Below are positions 32,754-34,070 of a stretch of 34,070 bases of DNA, piece after piece. The notes below the pieces were generated by a model. The model was not told where the DNA came from, did no database searches, and saw only the letters and a list, made by a program, of their open reading frames with translations. The stretch lies in assembly GCA_016789785.1 (NCBI GenBank), contig JAEUQE010000077.1, positions 1 to 34,070 on the forward strand, read 5' to 3'. How positions within the stretch are numbered: position 1 is the stretch's first letter; each line of letters starts with the position of its first letter. This DNA is from Bryobacterales bacterium. Lineage in GTDB: Bacteria; Acidobacteriota; Terriglobia; Bryobacterales; Bryobacteraceae. The translations under genes were made by a program, and so were the position numbers.

Positions 32754-33943
32754 TCTCCAGGTTGCGGCAGCAGTTCAATGAGCGCTTCACGGCGGAGCGG
32801 TACGAGGCGTTTCTGCGCGATGTCGATCGTGAGATGCGAACGCACGTTTCCTACCGGCAGTGCGAGACGCCGTGCTTCTTCACAAAAGAATTGCTGGATC
32901 GTCTGGCGCTCGCGGGCCGGGAGTTGGTGGCGCAACTTCTTGCGAACTCCAGCTACATGCAGGCCTCAACGGCCATCATCCCGGACCGTTTCTGGGTGCC
33001 CAACGAAGCGCCGCAACCAATGTTCGTGCAGGCCGATTTCGGTTTGATCCGCAACGCTTCCGGTGAGTATGAACCGCGTCTGGTGGAGATTCAGGGCTTT
33101 CCATCCCTGTATTGCTATCAGCCGCGGTTCGCGCGCCAGTACATTGAGAGTTACGATCTGCCCCGTTCGCTCCGCTACTTCTACGGCGATCTGAACGAAG
33201 AGAGCTATCGCACCTTGTTATCGCGTGCGATCCTCAGTGGCCATCGGCCTGAAAACGTCGTTCTGCTGGAGATCGATCCTCAGCAACAGAAGACGCTGCC
33301 CGACTTTCACGCCACCGAAGATCTGCTGGGCATTCCATTCGTGTGCATCACGAAGCTTCGCAAGGATGGCAACAAGCTTCTCTACGAACGCGATGGCCGC
33401 TGGATTCCGATCCATCGCATCTACAACCGTGCCATCGTGGACGAGTTGGAGCGCAAGCAGATCAAGCCGCCGTTCGCCTTTCATGATGATCTGGAGGTGG
33501 AATGGGCGGGCCATCCGAATTGGTTCTTCCGTCTGAGCAAGTATTCGATTCCCTACTTCGACCACTACAGCGTGCCGCGCACCATGTTCCTGCACGAAGT
33601 GAGATCACTGCCGGAGGATCTGGAGAATTGGGTATTGAAGCCGTTGTTTTCGTTTGCCGGGCTGGGCGTCTTGGTAGGTCCGACGCGGGAACAGGTAGAG
33701 AGCATTCCCGATGATCAGCGCTCTCAGTACATTCTGCAGGAGCGAGTGCGGTTTGAGTCCATCATCGACACGCCACATGGCGCTACCACGGCGGAGATTC
33801 GCGTGATGTATGTCTGGCTGGATGACATGCTGCCGGTGACCACCATCATTCGCATGGGCCGCGGCAAGATGATGGGTGTGGATCACAACAAGAACATGGA
33901 GTGGGTAGGCGGATCCGCGGGACTCTACCCGGTGGAAGAATGA
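32750..33943 (+). CDS. ATP-grasp-like ligase, second in the cluster
   Basis: 397 residues from ATG 32750, which overlaps the peptidase stop. The order of features recalls the circularly permuted/glutathionylspermidine-synthase-like ATP-grasp proteins: an early LVEIQGFPSLYCYQP, IYNRAIVDELE in the middle, then the nucleotide-binding WVLKPLFSFAGLGVLVGP with K297 and E331 in ILQERVRFE, and finally RVMYVW and TTIIRMGRGKMMGVDHN at the end. Predicted carboxylate-amine ligase; partner unknown. No signal peptide. ATGA overlap with the exported gene that follows makes five or more genes co-translated. Confidence 0.75.
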   Translation: MISRLRQQFNERFTAERYEAFLRDVDREMRTHVSYRQCETPCFFTKELLDRLALAGRELVAQLLANSSYMQASTAIIPDRFWVPNEAPQPMFVQADFGLIRNASGEYEPRLVEIQGFPSLYCYQPRFARQYIESYDLPRSLRYFYGDLNEESYRTLLSRAILSGHRPENVVLLEIDPQQQKTLPDFHATEDLLGIPFVCITKLRKDGNKLLYERDGRWIPIHRIYNRAIVDELERKQIKPPFAFHDDLEVEWAGHPNWFFRLSKYSIPYFDHYSVPRTMFLHEVRSLPEDLENWVLKPLFSFAGLGVLVGPTREQVESIPDDQRSQYILQERVRFESIIDTPHGATTAEIRVMYVWLDDMLPVTTIIRMGRGKMMGVDHNKNMEWVGGSAGLYPVEE

Positions 33944-34070
33944 TCTCGCGCCGTGATTTGAGCAGCGTGCTCACTATCCTCGCGGCATCACCCGCGGTTG
34001 CTCAACAAGCGCAGCAGAGTAGCGAGCCTCCGCGCATCGCGAAGGACACGCTGATTGCGGCGTTGAAGGT
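33940..34070 (+). CDS. Start of an exported protein, cut by the window edge
   Basis: ATG 33940 overlaps the stop of the preceding gene (ATGA). The visible 43 residues begin MISRRDLSSVLTILAASP with AVAQQ next, a signal peptide with twin-arginine features, followed by a linker and IAKDTLIAALKV. The last piece resembles the start of some acidobacterial amidase-signature proteins, but I cannot name the family with confidence. It is the last visible gene of the amide-ligase operon. Confidence 0.6.
   Translation, partial: MISRRDLSSVLTILAASPAVAQQAQQSSEPPRIAKDTLIAALK

Noticed and set aside
1..34070. Search by eye for tRNA, rRNA, CRISPR arrays, insertion sequences and phage integration genes
   Set aside because: No cloverleaf-like conserved T-loop runs, no regularly spaced repeats and no transposase- or integrase-like proteins were seen; a covariance-model search would be needed for small RNAs.

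Overview
The window looks like a chromosomal segment of a high-GC acidobacterium of the Solibacter/Bryobacter type. Lineage-typical signs read from the proteins: three secreted proteins carrying the C-terminal domain known from Solibacter (TIGR03437-like, 'SPGQ(V/I)N' motif), a PadR regulator coupled to a permease-only MacB/FtsX protein with an acidobacterial N-terminal helical domain, a TonB receptor with an N-terminal carboxypeptidase-regulatory-like domain, a membrane-anchored regulator with the 'LKE..IGV..F.R...YD' N-terminal domain, and a PEP-CTERM protein. This is inference from protein families; no rRNA is present. I see no tRNA, CRISPR array, insertion sequence or phage gene.

Layout. 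1-799: end of hisF, then hisA (histidine biosynthesis). 998-2476 (minus): a two-gene SDR operon. 2642-6136 (plus): two tandem paralogous secreted proteins with a Cys-Cys-His motif near the N-terminus, then a shorter secreted protein of the same C-terminal domain family. 6249-6878: PEP-CTERM protein. 6890-8257 (minus): membrane-anchored regulator, divergent from a TonB-dependent receptor (8457-12011) that is followed by a heparinase II/III-type polysaccharide lyase (12107-14650). 14647-14806: a frameshifted relic of an SDR 3' end. 14901-18801: Tat-type FMN alpha-hydroxy-acid oxidase coupled to a four-CXXCH cytochrome, HAD phosphatase, methyltransferase with zinc ribbon. 18832-20022 (minus): alanine-glyoxylate-type aminotransferase. 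20528-23487: PadR regulator and permease, preceded by a perfect 12-bp inverted repeat lying over a candidate promoter. 23808-28546: very large zinc-ribbon/membrane protein overlapping a TPR protein. 28778-34070: esterase, ATP-grasp ligase, GCS2/YbdK-like carboxylate-amine ligase, M29-like peptidase, second ATP-grasp-like ligase, and the start of an exported protein.

How genes may work together. The last block is the best candidate for an undescribed pathway. It holds three predicted ATP-dependent amide-forming enzymes of three different types, with a hydrolase and an aminopeptidase-like protein in one tightly packed operon, which fits synthesis and trimming of a small peptide-like metabolite or a peptide tag. 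A second functional theme is 14901-20022: HAD phosphatase, alpha-hydroxy-acid oxidase and glyoxylate-type aminotransferase would together make phosphoglycolate -> glycolate -> glyoxylate -> glycine, although the oxidase seems to be exported. The TonB receptor and lyase suggest glycan uptake and degradation.
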